Made by a program: the position numbers and the translations under genes. 64,000 nucleotides of DNA, from NCBI RefSeq assembly GCF_002575655.3, contig NC_053040.3, forward strand, positions 356,436,267 through 356,500,266. Reading direction: 5' to 3'. Shown here piece by piece: positions 24,764-36,965 of this stretch. The first letter of the stretch is position 1; each line of letters starts with the position of its first letter. Source of the stretch: Aegilops tauschii subsp. strangulata. Taxonomy: Eukaryota; Streptophyta; Magnoliopsida; Poales; Poaceae. The notes under the pieces are model-generated. The model was not told where the DNA came from and did no database searches. It was given only the letters and a program-made list of their open reading frames with translations.

Positions 24764-27700
24764 TGTGACGCCCGGATATTTAAGCTACCGTAAACCTCTG
24801 CTAATGATGCCACGTCACCTCGATTACTGTTGCTAATCTCACGTTACTTCGAAACCGGTTCGAATTCAAATTCAAAATCAAGCAAACAATAAAAGTTTTC
24901 AAATATTAAAACTAAAATGTTCGGAGTGAGCCAAATAATGCATAGGTAATTATGGTGGAGAAACCACACTTTTATAAAATGTTTAAATACTCTAAAATGA
25001 ATAAAACAGTAGCAAATACAATTATTTAAATGATTTAAAAATAATAAACATTTTCAAAACTAAATTGTTATAAGTATTAAACTATTGTGGCAGTGGCATA
25101 ATTTGTAAAATCTATTTAGGTGCCACTTTGGTAATTTACTAAAACTAAAATAAAAGGAAATTAAAAGAAAGCAAAAAATAGCAAATAAAAATAAGAAAAG
25201 AGAAAGATAAAACAAAATAAAAATAGAAAGAAAAGGACACCCCCCGGCCAGCTGGCCACCCACGCGGCCCAGCTGGCCCACCCTGGCTGGATAACCCCAC
25301 CTACAGCCAAACCCTAACCCCCCCACGACCGCACACTCCCCCACGCCTCACTCCTCTCCTTCCCCGTCTGGATCGGGATCGGGGCAACTGCGCCCCGACC
25401 CCGCCGATGCCGCGTGCCACCTCGCCGCACCTCGTCGGCGCCCCGGTGCCCGCTGCCATCCTCGGATCTCCCGCGCCTCTCCCTCGTGGGATCGACCCCG
25501 CCGCAAGACGCCCTGGTCGCCCGGCCACCTCTCCGCCGCCGCGGCTGCCTCGCCGGCGCCTCCTCCTCGACGGCCTGCCTCCTCTTTGCCGGGTCGTCGC
25601 CGTCGTCCTCCCCAACCACCATTGCCCCGAACCCTACGAACCCCCCGTGAGCCCCCGTTCTTCTCCTCCGCCTCGTCCCGCGCACGTGCTCGCCAGCGAC
25701 ATCGCGCCTGCACGCGCTACGCCCGCGCCGTGGCCGGCTCCCTGCTCCTGGCCGCGCCGAACCGCGCACGCGCCCGCACCCCGCGACTCCCTCTCTCCCC
25801 TATCCCCGTGCGCCCGTCGACCGGGCTCGCGCGCCCGCGCTTGCTCGCGGCCTCGCCTCTGCTCTGCCATGCCGCTCCGCTGCCGCGGCTCTGCACCGAC
25901 AGCGCCGCCACCCGCATGCGCTGCTGCTCGCTGCTGCGCTGACTCTGCGGCTGCGCCGCGCCACCGACCACGCGCCCGGCGCCGGCGCTCTGGCGCACAC
26001 ACGCGCCCGCCCCGTCACCTCGGGTCCGGCCCGATGGACGCCTCGCCCGCAACGGCGCCCGTTAGCCCGAACCGCTGTGGCCCTTTTGCCCAATGACGCA
26101 GGGGCCCACGCCCCAGAACGTTTTAGATAAAAAATAATAAAAATAAATTTAATTAATTAAGTTAATTAATCCTATTTAATTAATCTAATTAACCTGTTAG
26201 TTTAATTAAACAGTAATTAGTTTAACCTAAACCCTAATTAACCTAACAGTGTATGACAAGTGGGTCCCACTGGCCCACACGTGTGTTTGACCAGTCAACA
26301 CCTCTGTTGATTGCTGACATCATGTTGACGTCAGCTAACACTATCCTGGATAATGTTGAATTATATTAATTAAATAAATTCTAAAAATGATTTAAAACTT
26401 TAGAAAATCATATAAAATAAACCATAGCTCAGATGAACATACTTTCTACATGAAAGTTGCTTAGAACAACGAGATGCATCCGGATACGCAGCCCGTTTGT
26501 CCTCCACATTCCCCTAGCATATCGAACACGCAACTTTCCCCCTCCGGTTCATCTGTCCAAAAACGCGAACACCGGGGATACTTTCCCAAATGTTTCCCCC
26601 TTCGCCGGTATTGCCTCCTACCGCGTTAGGGCACACCTAGCACCGTTCTTTGTCATGTCAAGCATCGTCATGCATATGTTTGCTTTATATTTATTGTTTC
26701 TTCCCCCTCTTCTCTTGCTAGACACCGAGACCGACGCCGCTGCTACCCAGTACGACTACGGTGTTGACGACCCCTCCTTCTTGCCAGAGCAACCAGGCAA
26801 GCCGCCCCCCCTTGATCACCAGATATCGCCTATTCCTTCTCTATCCTGCTTGCATTAGAGTAGTGTAGCATGTTACTGCTTTCGCTTAATCCTATACTGA
26901 TGCATAGCCTGTCATTGTTGCTATAGTTGTTACCCTTACCTGCTATCCTACTGCTTAGTATAGGATGCTAGTGTTCCATCAGTGGCCCTACACTCTTGTC
27001 TGTCTGCCATGCTATACTACTGGGTCGTGATCACTTCGGGAGGTGATCACGGGCATATGCTATATACTTTATACTGTTACATTACTTATGATATTGTTCG
27101 GAGATGCGGGCTGAAGGGGCAGGTGGCTCCATCCCGGTAGAGGTGGGCCTGGGTTCCCGACGGCCCCTGACTGTTACTTTGTGGCGGAGCGACAGGGCAG
27201 GTTGAGACCACCTAGGAGAGAGGTGGGCCTGGCCCTGGTCGGCGTTCGCGGATACTTAACACGCTTAACGAGATCTTGGTATTTGATCTGAGTCTGGCCA
27301 CTGGCCTATACGCACTAACCAACTACACGGGACCAGCTATGGGCACTCGGCGTGGTGGTATCAGCCGAAGCTCTTTTTGACGTCAGCGACTGAGCGCCGC
27401 GCGCCACATTGGACCGTAAGCTCGCGCTTGTATTAGGGGGCCTAGGTCTGCTTCCGGCCGCGTACGCAACGTGCAGGTGTGCAATGGGCGATGGGTCCAG
27501 ACCCCTGCACGCATAGGATTTAGACCGGCGTGCTGACCTCTCTGTTGAACCTAGGTGGGGCTGCGACGTGTTGATCTTCCGAGGCCGGGCATGACCCAGG
27601 AAAGTGTGTCCGGCCTAATGGGATCGAGCGTGTTGGGAAATGTGGTGCACCCCTGCAGGGAAGTTTATCTATTCGAATAGCCGTGATCTTCGGTAACAGG

Positions 27701-28503
27701 ACGACTTGGAGTTGTACCTTGACCTTATGACAACTAGAACCGGATACTTAATAAAACACACCCTTCCAAGTGCCAGATATAACCCGGTGATCGCTCTCTA
27801 ACAGGGCGACGAGGAGGGGATCGCCGGGTAGGTTTATGCTATGCGATGCTACTTGGTGAACTTACCATCTACTCTCTTCTACATGCTGCAAGATGGAGGT
27901 GGCCTGAAGCGTAGTCTTCGACAGGATTAGCTATCCCCCTCTTATTCTGGCATTCTGCAGTTCAGTCCACCGATATGGCCCTTTACACATATACCCATGC
28001 ATATGTAGTGTAGCTCCTTGGTCGCGAGTACTTTGGATGAGTACTCACGGTTGCTTTTCTCCCTCTTTTCCCCCTTTCCCTTCTACCTGGTTGTCGCAAC
28101 CAGAGGCTGGAGCCCAAGAGCCAGACGCCACCGTCGACGATGACTCCTACTACACCGGAGGTGCCTACTACTACGTGCAGGCCGCTGACGACGACCTGGA
28201 GTAGTTTAGGAGGATCCTAGGCAGGAGGCATGCGTCTCTTTCGACATGTATCCCATTTTGTGCTAGCCTTCTTAAGGCAAACTTGTTTACTAATATCTGT
28301 ACTCAGATATTGTTGCTTCCGCTGAGTCATCTATGATCGAGCACTTGTATTCGAGCCCTCGAGGCCCCTGGCTTGTATTATGATGCTTGTATGACTTTTT
28401 TTTACTTTTAGAGTTGTGTTGTGATATCTTCCCGTGAGTCCCTGATCTTGATCGTACACATTTGCGTGTATGATTAGTGTACGATTGCATCGGGGGCATC
28501 ACA
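24764..28503 (+). repeat. 5' LTR of the non-coding element
   Basis: The LTR is 3,740 bases: an AT-rich first part, a GC-rich leader-like part at about 25240-26100, an AT-rich TTAATTAA patch near 26145, then exon-like frames at 26722-26796 and 28104-28204. Long frames in the GC-rich part on both strands reflect composition only. Confidence 0.92.
26722..28204 (+). CDS. Putative spliced mini-ORF in the LTR (exons 26722-26796 and 28104-28204)
   Basis: The first block is 75 bases. It follows a strong pyrimidine tract and a GCTAG acceptor and ends CAACCAG before GCAAG. Phase is two leading bases and one trailing base, exactly as in the 4.1-kb LTR family, although the nucleotide sequences differ. 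The peptide is acidic with a QYDYGVDD stretch. The second block starts after CAACCAG, is 101 bases in compatible phase, is rich in Asp and Tyr (DDDSYYTGG, YYYV) and ends with TAG at 28202. Expression, the first exon and function are unknown. Confidence 0.4.
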
Positions 28504-28506
28504 AGT

Positions 28507-28519
28507 TGGTATCAGAGCC
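28507..28519 (+). promoter_or_regulatory. Primer-binding site, initiator Met-tRNA type
   Basis: TGGTATCAGAGCC lies three bases after the LTR end, an exact match to the usual plant site, at the same offset as in the chromovirus. Confidence 0.85.
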
Positions 28520-31500
28520 GACTGCCTGTAGGAATCCCCCTTCCAAACTCCTTGGCCGAAGTCGAGTCTAGACATTGCTAAACTTTTACTAACATGGTTG
28601 TGTGCCTTACGGGCTCACATCGCCATTGGGTGGTATTAGGATCTTTTACTCCTCGTCTATACTTTGGGACTCTGATCTCTCTTCTATTCAGGTTAAATAA
28701 TTTTTACTAAATCTGACTCTAGGTTCTCGTAACTACTTTCTCCCGGAGAGCCCCTTATCACAGATGATTGCCTACTGCGTCAGAAGATTTCGAAGATACT
28801 CTACGATGTTCTCCCTAGACACTTGTGCCCACCGCCTTTGCAAATTTCCTACCACTGTTATATCCTTATGGATAACTGCATACACCTGCCATTCTTACAT
28901 TCAATCCCATTGAGCTTGTTATTACAAGGTGCAACGAGCTGCTCTCCGTTGTTCCGAGAATCCTTTGAGCTTACTCCCTTACAGCTCTTTGCCACAAGGA
29001 TACCCCTATGGATAATTCCTTACACTTATCGAGTATCCGCTCATTCTCAGTTGTTCAGGTGTTTCACATAAGCCTTCGAGATACTATTCAGATGTTCTAT
29101 AATCTGATGCATTTACTTTTTTTTATCCTCTTATTGAGTATCGATACTCACATCAACTTCGTTGTGCACCGCCAGGCCCATTGCTGGGTTATTTTCCGTT
29201 AGTATCCTTCACATCGAAAATTTCTTATGAGTTGTTCCCATGATACATAATGTCTTTGACAATCTGTATCTTCTGCTTTGTCAAACATGCTCTGCTTTCG
29301 AGCTTGTGTTATTTACTCCTGAAGTTTGTGGTATATGTTCCTAAGAGGCCCTGATGGGTTGAACCAATGCCTTACCAAATCTATGTGAGCTCGAAAGATT
29401 TCACGGGCCATACTCATCTGGTATTTCACCAGGTAAAACTTTCAACACTGCAACTTCTTCGAAGAGGAGAAGTGAATGAAAGGTTATGTATTAAAGAAGT
29501 GGGAGTCGACCTTGAACTTTGTGTTCATGCCCATGGACCTGATGTGGAACTTATCATGGAAGCTTCTTGTAGTAATAACTATTTCCTTGATATAATATCC
29601 TTTGGTATCGGTGAATTGATCCTTTGCAATCGTGGTTTCGACCATATGTTCTTCTTAGATCCCATTTCTCGGGCAAGTTTAAGCACTTGTCTTCTGTGGA
29701 TCAATACACCATTCTAACCTTTACTTTGATCTTTCGTCGAGTATTACCCCCCTGGTATCTCGAGATTATCTTGGAACTACATAACTTCTTATGAGTTCTT
29801 CATCAAGTACTACATTCTCACTGATTACAATTTTTCATGGGCTCTGAGTTATTAAACACTCAAAGACACCGATAACTGAGCCGAGTCCGCACTATGGTTC
29901 AACAACTTTTAGTAATCTTACTTAAGTACGGTTTTGTACCCGATCAAGTCATTCCTAGCCTGATCAACTATATCGTTATCGTGCTATAGTTTAACTGTGC
30001 CACCCGGTCCTTATTCCCGGAGCACAGCTTTCGAATATAAGCTAAGCTTACGTTGATTTCCTCGTCTTATCGTTTCACCTCGAAACACAAACTTGACTCT
30101 GAGTTTGTGTCATATATGTGGTTCAAATAATCTTTCGTTGCACCAGTCCTTTTGCTTGATGCAGTCGTTGTTCGATTGCTTCTCCGTGGAGCCTCTCGAC
30201 AAAAATTGTCGTGATCATCATCAACAATTTTTGGCTCCTTCCAGGATATCGATCGAATTCATGATGATAAGTGTCATCCTCGTCCCTTGGTAATTTGAGT
30301 TACCATCGCCAACATCCTTACCTTACTTTCATCACAATCTTGTTCATGTTATGGATGCAACTTGCTTTCGAGCTTGTATTATGTTCTACCTTGACGTATT
30401 GTCGTCTTTTATGTCAAGGATGTTGTGAGAATTTCTCCACCTCTTAAGAATTCTTGTTACAGTGATGCTTCTCGCCATCACCATCCTTTCTTGGACCCCG
30501 TGTTGCTTCCAACCGGAATACCAACAAGTGAACTCTGTTGTGAGACTTTAGTATTTCTAGCAACTCTATTGCTTTGAAGTTAATGGTCGACAGTTCATTC
30601 TTAGACTATTGGTTATTGAATCACCATTCTAACATTGATCGTGCTACCGAGCCCATATTTCGGGTGCACCTTTCAACCAATGTTTAAATATGTATGTTTT
30701 CCTTGAGCATAAATCATTATATCATTTGATCTGACAAATGACATCTCCTTGTTCACATAATTGTGGAAATCCATCTTTTTGGAAATCTTGATGAGTTGTT
30801 GCTGAGCATCAGCCACCTCCTCATCCTCTCCTTAGTTTAATGATGAACTCTTGTTTCGGAACTCACTCCCATAGTTCATTCCCCGAGAATCTTACCCTGC
30901 CATTTCGTCAATTTGTGTTGCACCTTTTCTTCTCAGGCATCCTGAGTCTAAGGTATCCCGACGCCCATCGGATCTGAACCTCGGCCAGATATGATGGTTG
31001 GAGCATATTTCCAAGAGTTATAACATTGGTCTTTAACCCGATAAGGTGATGTCATCCAAACACACCTGCCCGGAGGACCTATTGTTATAGTTTCCTTTTT
31101 AGCAAAGTTAACCATTCTTCCATGAGGAAATTGTAAGACTTATTCTATAAGTTGTTCCTGATGAATCCTTTGTATATCCATGTCCAACCTTTGCTTGAAG
31201 ACAATGTCAATGCTATCTCGAAGCATGTCTGTGGTACTCTGATTTTTTAACAAGAACATTTGAAGCCCAATGCTAAATGATTCTTGCTCAATTATCCAAA
31301 CACCGCTGTATGGGTAATGTCATGAAATTCCTCTCCCCTTACCTAAATGATTTTCTACTTTCTATCCTGTCATGGATATCATGCTCTGCTTGTCCTTGGG
31401 AAGGATATACCCCTGAACTATGTGTTTAAACACATTTTTCTTTCCATTGTTCTGATTAAATATGATAGACACTTTTCCCTTTCCATTGGTTTGTTTAAAC

Positions 31501-32337
31501 CCTTTCTATGATCTATATGATATAAGCAGTAATAATTCCCTGCTTGTGCAAACACCTCGGTGTACAACTCTGTCAGTAAGACCCTGTTACTACTGTTGAT
31601 GGTAACCACCGATGGACGAGAACTTTTCCTATTGGTCCGCTTCGTTTCAACGAGCATGAAAATGGTTCTCTTCGTCCCTCGCCCTTGGTACCGACGTTGT
31701 TGCCAACATAACTGACAGGCTACCCTCTGACATGCCTTACTTACATGATCGTGCAAGGCGTCACCGCCCTTCCTACTTTTACCCCACATGGTGGGCCCAT
31801 AACCCATAGTTCCACAGGATCGAAACCTGACTCTCCTGTACACCCCGTCTTCCCAAAGTTATTCCTCCCGCGTGGACTCGTATGTAATTCATGAGCCACC
31901 TTCCGATGAGATCATCAATTCTGGCATCGGACACAATAATTATTCCGTTGCTTGAAACCCCTTTCACCTTCTGACTAGGCATTGAACGATTGCCTGGCTG
32001 CTTGAAACTTCTTATTGTACCTTCCAACTTTACTCTCGATGTGTTTTATTTGTTCAACTCGAGAGGTACATGCTCATTCATGGGTTAATCCCAGATTATT
32101 ACCCTTATAGCATTCTGTCGTTGCCGATCTGCCCCGTTACCTATTCGTAAATACGATGAAGATCCCGAAGAAAGGATGCCGACTTCATCATGATGACCTG
32201 AAGCAGAGAAATGAAGACATCAATTTATTGGACCGGTCTCTTCGAGAAGAGCAAGCCATAATGAGAAGACCCGCTAGATTCGTTACCAAACCTTCCCCCT
32301 TCCACTACCTCTTAAATCTCTGGACGAGATTTCTCGT

Positions 32338-32350
32338 AGTGGAGGAGAAT
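32338..32350 (+). promoter_or_regulatory. Polypurine tract of the non-coding element
   Basis: AGTGGAGGAGAAT abuts the second LTR at 32351. Confidence 0.65.
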
Positions 32351-35300
32351 TCTGACGCCCGATATTTAAGCTACAGTAAACCTCTGCTAATGATGCCACG
32401 TCACCTCGATTACTGTTGCTAATCTCGCGTTAGTTCGAAACCGGTTCGAATTCAAATTCAAAATCAAGCAAACAATAAAAGTTTTCAAATATTAAAACTA
32501 AAATGTTCGGAGTGAGCCAAATAATGCATAGGTAATTATGGTGGAGAAACCACACTTTTATAAAATGTTTAAATACTCTAAAATGAATAAAACAGTAGCA
32601 AATAAGTATTAAACTATTGTGGCAGTGGCATAATTTGTAAAATCTATTTAGGTGGCACTTTAATTTGGTAATTTACTAAAGCTAAAATAAAAGGAAACTA
32701 AAAGAAAGCAAAAATAGCAAATAAAAATAAGAAAAGAGAAAGACAAAACAAAATAAAAATAGAAAGAAAAGGACACCCCCCGGCCAACTGGGCCAACAGG
32801 CCCAGCTGGCCACCCACGCGGCCCAGCTGGCCCACCCCGGCTGGATAACCCCACCCGCAGCCAAACCCTAACCCCCCCATGACCGCACACTCCCCCCACT
32901 CCCCCACGCCTCGCTCCTCTCGTTCCCCGTCTGGATCGGGATCGGGGCAACTGTGCCCCCGACCCCGCCGATGCCGTGTGCCACCTCGCCGCACCTCGTC
33001 GGCGCCCTGGTGCCCGCTGCCATCCCCGGATCTCCCGCGCCTCTCGCTCGTGGGATCGACCCCGCCGCTCAACGCCCTGGTCGCCCAGCCACCTTTCCGC
33101 CGCCGCGGCTGCCTCGCCGATGCCTCCTCCCCGACGGTCTGCCTCCTCTCCGCCAGGTCGTCGCCGTCGTCCTCCCCAACCACCATTGCCCCGAACCCTA
33201 CGAACCCCCCGTGAGCCCCCGTTCTTCTCCTCCGCCTCGTCCCGCGCACGTGCTCGCCAGCGACATCGCGCCCGCATGCGCTGCGCCCGCGCTGTGGCCG
33301 GCTCCCTGCTCCTGGCCGCGCTGAACCGCGCATGCGCCCGCACCCCGCACCTCCCTCTCTCCCCTATCCCCGCGCGCCCGTCGCCCGCGCTCGCGCGCCC
33401 TTGCTCGCTCGCGGCCTCGCCTCTGCTCTATCGTGCAGCTCCGCAGCCGCGGCTCTGCTACGCCAGCGCGGCTGCCCCCTGCTGTGCTGCCACCGCGGCT
33501 GCGCCGCGCCGCCGACCACGCGCCCGGCGCCGGCGCTCCGGTGCACACATGCGCCCGCCCCGTCGCCTCGGGTCCACCCCAATGGACGCCCACCCGCAAC
33601 GGCGCCCGTTAGCCCGAACCGCTGTGGCCCTTTGGCCCAATGACGCAGGGGCCGACGCCCCAGAACGTTTTAGATAAAAAATAATAAAAATAAATTTAAT
33701 TAATTAATTAATTAATTAATCTAATTAACATGTTAGTTCAATTAAATAGTAATTAGTTTAACCTAAACCCTAATTAACCTAACAGTGTACGACAGGTGGG
33801 TCCCATTGGGCCCACACGTCAGTTTGACCAGTCAACACCTCTGTTGACTTCTGACATCATGCTGACGTCATGATGACGTCAGCAAACACTATTTTAGATA
33901 ATGTTGAATTAAATTAATTAAATAAATTCTAAAAATGATTTAAAACTTTAGAAAATCATATAAAATAAACCGTAGCTCAGATGAAAAATACTTTCTACAT
34001 GAAAGTTGCTCAGAATGACGAGACGAATCCGAATACGCAGCCCGTTCGTCCGCCACACACCCCTAGCATATCGAACACGCAACTTTCCCCCTCCGGTTCA
34101 TCTGTCCAAAAACGCGAACACCGGGGGTACTTTCCCAAATGTTTCCCCCTTCGCCGGTATTGCCTCCTACCGCGTTAGGGCACACCTAACACCATTCTTT
34201 GTCATGTCAAGCATCCTCATGCATATGTTTGCTTTATATTTATTGTTTCTTCCCCCTCTTCTCTCGCTAGACACCGAGACCGACGCCGCTGCTACCCAGT
34301 ACGACTACGGTGTTGACGACCTCTCCTTCTTGCCAGAGCAACCAGGCAAGCGCCCCCCTTGATCACCAGATATCGCCTATTCCTTCTCTATCCTTCTTGC
34401 ATTAGAGTAGTGTAGCATGTTACTGCTTTCGGTTAATCCTATACTGATGCATAGCCTGTCATTGTTGCTACAGTTGTTACCCTTACCTGCTATCCTACTG
34501 CTTAGTATAGGATGCTAGTGTTCCATCAGTGGCCCTACACTCTTGTCCGTCTGCCATGCTATACTACTGTGCCGTGTTCACTTCGGGAGGTGATCACGGG
34601 CATATGCTATATACTTTATACTGTTACATTACTTATGATACTGTTCGGAGATGGGGGCTGAAGGGGCAGGTGGCTCCATCCCGGTAGAGGTGGGCCTGGG
34701 TTCCCAACGGCCCCCGACTGTTACTTTGTGGCGGAGCGACAGGGCAGGTTGAGACCACCTAGGAGAGAGGTGGGCTTGGCCCTGGTCGGCGTTTGCGGAT
34801 ACTTAACACGCTTAACGAGATCTTGGTATTTGATCTGAGTCTGGCCACTGGCCTATACGCACTAACCAACTACGCGGGAACAATTATGGGCACTCGGCGT
34901 CGTGGTATCAATCGAAGCTCTTTTTGACGTCAGCGACTGAGCGATGCGTGCCACATTGGACCGTAAGCTCGCGCTTGTATTAAGGGGGCTAGGTCTGCTT
35001 CCGGCCACGTACGCAATGTGCAGGTGTGCAATGGGCGATGGGCCGAGACCCCTGCGCGCATAGGATTTAGACCGGCGTGCTGACCTCTCTGTTGAGCCTA
35101 GGTGGGGCTGCGCCGTGTTGATCTTCCGAGGCCGGGCATGACCCAGGAAAGTGTGTCCGGCCAAATGGGATCGAGCATGTTGGGAAATGTGGTGCACCCC
35201 TGCAGGGAAGTTTATCTATTCGAATAGCCGTGATCTTCGGTAACAGGACGACTTGGAGTTGTACCTTGACCTTATGACAACTAGAACCGGATACTTAATA

Positions 35301-36049
35301 AAACACACCCTTCCAAGTGCCAGATATAACCCGGTGATCGCTCTCTAATAGGGCGACGAGGAGGGGATCGCCGGGTAGGTTTATGCTATGCGATGCTACT
35401 TGGTGAACTTAGCATCTACTCTCTTCTACATGCTGCAAGATGGAGGTTACCTGAAGCGTAGTCTTCAACAGGATTAGCTATCCCCCTCTTATTCTGGCAT
35501 TTTGCAGTTCAGTCCACCGATATGGCCCTTTACACATATACCCATGCATATGTAGTGTAGCTCCTTGCTTGTGAGTACTTTGGATGAGTACTCACGGTTG
35601 CTTTTCTCCCTCTTTTCCCCCTTTCCCTTCTACCTGGTTGTCGCAACCAGAGGCTGGAGCCCAGGAGCCAGACGCCACCGTCGACGATGACTCCTACTAC
35701 ACCGGAGGTGCCTACTACTACGTGCAGGCCACTGACGACGACCTGGAGTAGTTTCGGAGGATCCCAGGCAGGAGGCCTACGTCTCTTTCGATCTGTATCC
35801 CAGTTTGTGCTAGCCTTCTTAAGGCAAACTTGTTTACTAATATCTGTACTCAGATATTGTTGCTTCCGCTGACTCGTCTATGATCGAGCACTTGTATTCG
35901 AGCCCTCGAGGCCCCTGGCTTGTATTATGATGCTTGTATGACTTATTTTACTTTTAGAGTTGTGTTGTGATATCTTCCCGTGAGTCCCTGATCTTGATCA
36001 TACACATTTGCGTGTATGATTAGTGTATGATTGAATCGGGGGCATCACA
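32351..36049 (+). repeat. 3' LTR of the non-coding element
   Basis: The LTR is 3,699 bases and matches 24764-28503 apart from scattered changes and indels, including a deletion near 32605 and an insertion near 32790. The first bases read TCTGACG instead of TGTGACG, so the terminus is mutated. It ends CATCACA before the TSD. Confidence 0.92.
34271..35751 (+). CDS. Putative spliced mini-ORF, second LTR copy (exons 34271-34345 and 35651-35751)
   Basis: Both blocks keep length (75 and 101 bases), phase, acceptor, GC-type donor and stop relative to 26722-28204. The visible amino-acid changes are one Pro-to-Leu in the first block and a few in the second. Conservation of phase in both LTRs is automatic at insertion; its persistence since then is weak evidence of coding. 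Confidence 0.4.
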
Positions 36050-36652
36050 GTTTCAGAGGCCTACTGTCCCGACTCGCGGTGCACGCTGCAAGCCGGGATG
36101 AGGAAGACGACAGTATATCAGAGATTGGAACGGGTGGCGAGAGGAGGAAGAAGTTCTGGTGTGCATCTCTAGAGAGGAGCGACCTCCCTTTTATAGGCAC
36201 AGGAGAGAGAGGTGAGAGGGCAGCGTCGGAAGGTGAAACGAAAAGACGAAGCGAACAGCCAGCAGCCGAAAAGTTGCACCGTTCGCATTCAGTCTCCACT
36301 ATCGAAAAATCTTTTTAGCTTCCGTGTGACCTTTCGTATACCAATCCTGCGTGGCAAAAATTTAGACACCGTCTCGGCTCATTCCCGCAACCCGCGGCGC
36401 GTCGTGTCGTGTCGTGACGAGGCGGGCGACAAAGGAGGAGCGTGCGTGAATGTTCCTCTTGTTCTCATGCTTATACATGTGGGAAAACATCCTCCCTTAT
36501 AAGGAGGTCCAATTCCCACCAAACTAGCAATATGGTACTAAACTTTAGTTCCACCTCTTGCCTTGCACGAATGGGCTGCGTGGGCCTCTAGGATTTATTA
36601 GGAATTTCTGAAACTGCTATTGGGCTGGCCCAAAATAGACAAAATTCTAGCA
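36050..36652 (-). repeat. 5' LTR of the Copia element, outer part
   Basis: It continues the LTR interrupted at 24763, starting with the duplicated GTTTC. It aligns with 19160-19768 and ends at 36652, where the minus-strand sequence starts TGCTAGAATTTTG. A TTATAA box lies near 36497. Confidence 0.88.
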
Positions 36653-36841
36653 GGGGGCACAAGAGACTTTTTGTTATTTGGTTGCAGGGTTGTTTGAGGG
36701 AGACCATCTTCATCATACGCCTCCCACGGATTGATAAACCTTAGATCATCCACTTGAGGGAAATTTTCTACTGTCCTACAAAACTCTATGCTTGGTGGCC
36801 CAACACGAGTCTACAAGAAGAAGGTTGCATAGTAGACATCA
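36653..36841 (+). repeat. 5' LTR remnant of the Sabrina/WHAM-like element
   Basis: It matches 46541-46728 closely, including ACACAAGAGACTTTTTG near the start and GTAGTAGACATCA or close at the end. The upstream part of the LTR is gone; the Copia LTR end abuts it. Confidence 0.85.
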
Positions 36842-36851
36842 AGCTCTTTTC

Positions 36852-36869
36852 TGGCGCCGTTGCGGGGGA
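36852..36869 (+). promoter_or_regulatory. Primer-binding site, tRNA-Asp type
   Basis: TGGCGCCGTTGCGGGGGA starts ten bases after the LTR end. It matches the 3' end of plant tRNA-Asp with one mismatch. tRNA-Asp priming is known from Athila/Tat-side elements. Confidence 0.7.
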
Positions 36870-36965
36870 GGTTAGTGCTTGAAAGTATATCTTTAGATCT
36901 TGCAATTGAATCTTTTAGTTTCTTGTTTTATCACTACTTTAGTCTATAAAAGAAAACTACAAAAA

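Larger units (their letters stand above)
28504..32350 (+). other. Internal region of the non-coding element, no recognisable gene
   Basis: 3.85 kb with no Gag, protease, RT, RNase H or integrase motif on either strand. The longest frames (31418-31843 minus, 29367-29717 plus) match nothing I know. Recurrent phrases such as CTTGTATTATG and GAGTTTGTGTCATAT hint at a decayed or rearranged origin. The last 30 bases end in a GACGAGATTTCTCGTAGTGG stretch, close to the chromovirus 3' internal end. Confidence 0.75.
24764..36049 (+). mobile_element. Complete non-coding LTR retrotransposon (large derivative), 11,286 bases
   Basis: The LTRs at 24764-28503 and 32351-36049 align throughout. A perfect TSD GTTTC lies at 24759-24763 and 36050-36054. 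The first LTR starts TGTGACGCCCGG, and both end CATCACA. A Met-tRNA-type primer site and a purine tract are present, but the 3.85-kb internal region has no Gag or Pol. The structure fits a large retrotransposon derivative mobilised in trans. Its primer site, long gene-like LTRs and 3' internal end resemble those of the chromovirus at 4312-18286, so a Tekay-type helper is likely. It sits inside the 5' LTR of the Copia element and is therefore younger. Confidence 0.92.
18827..36652 (-). mobile_element. Decayed Copia retrotransposon, split by a nested element at 24764-36049
   Basis: On the minus strand the order is 5' LTR (36652-36050 joined to 24763-24284), Gag-Pol remnant, polypurine tract and 3' LTR (19768-18827). 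Gag-PR-INT-RT-RNaseH order shows Copia. The 3' LTR lacks about 130 bases of its outer end, so no TSD can be checked on that side. The other end abuts truncated Gypsy LTR sequence at 36653. I do not assign a family name. Confidence 0.85.

Noticed and set aside
29367..29717. 116-codon frame in the non-coding element
   Set aside because: No motif or similarity I recognise; its length is expected by chance in 3.85 kb.
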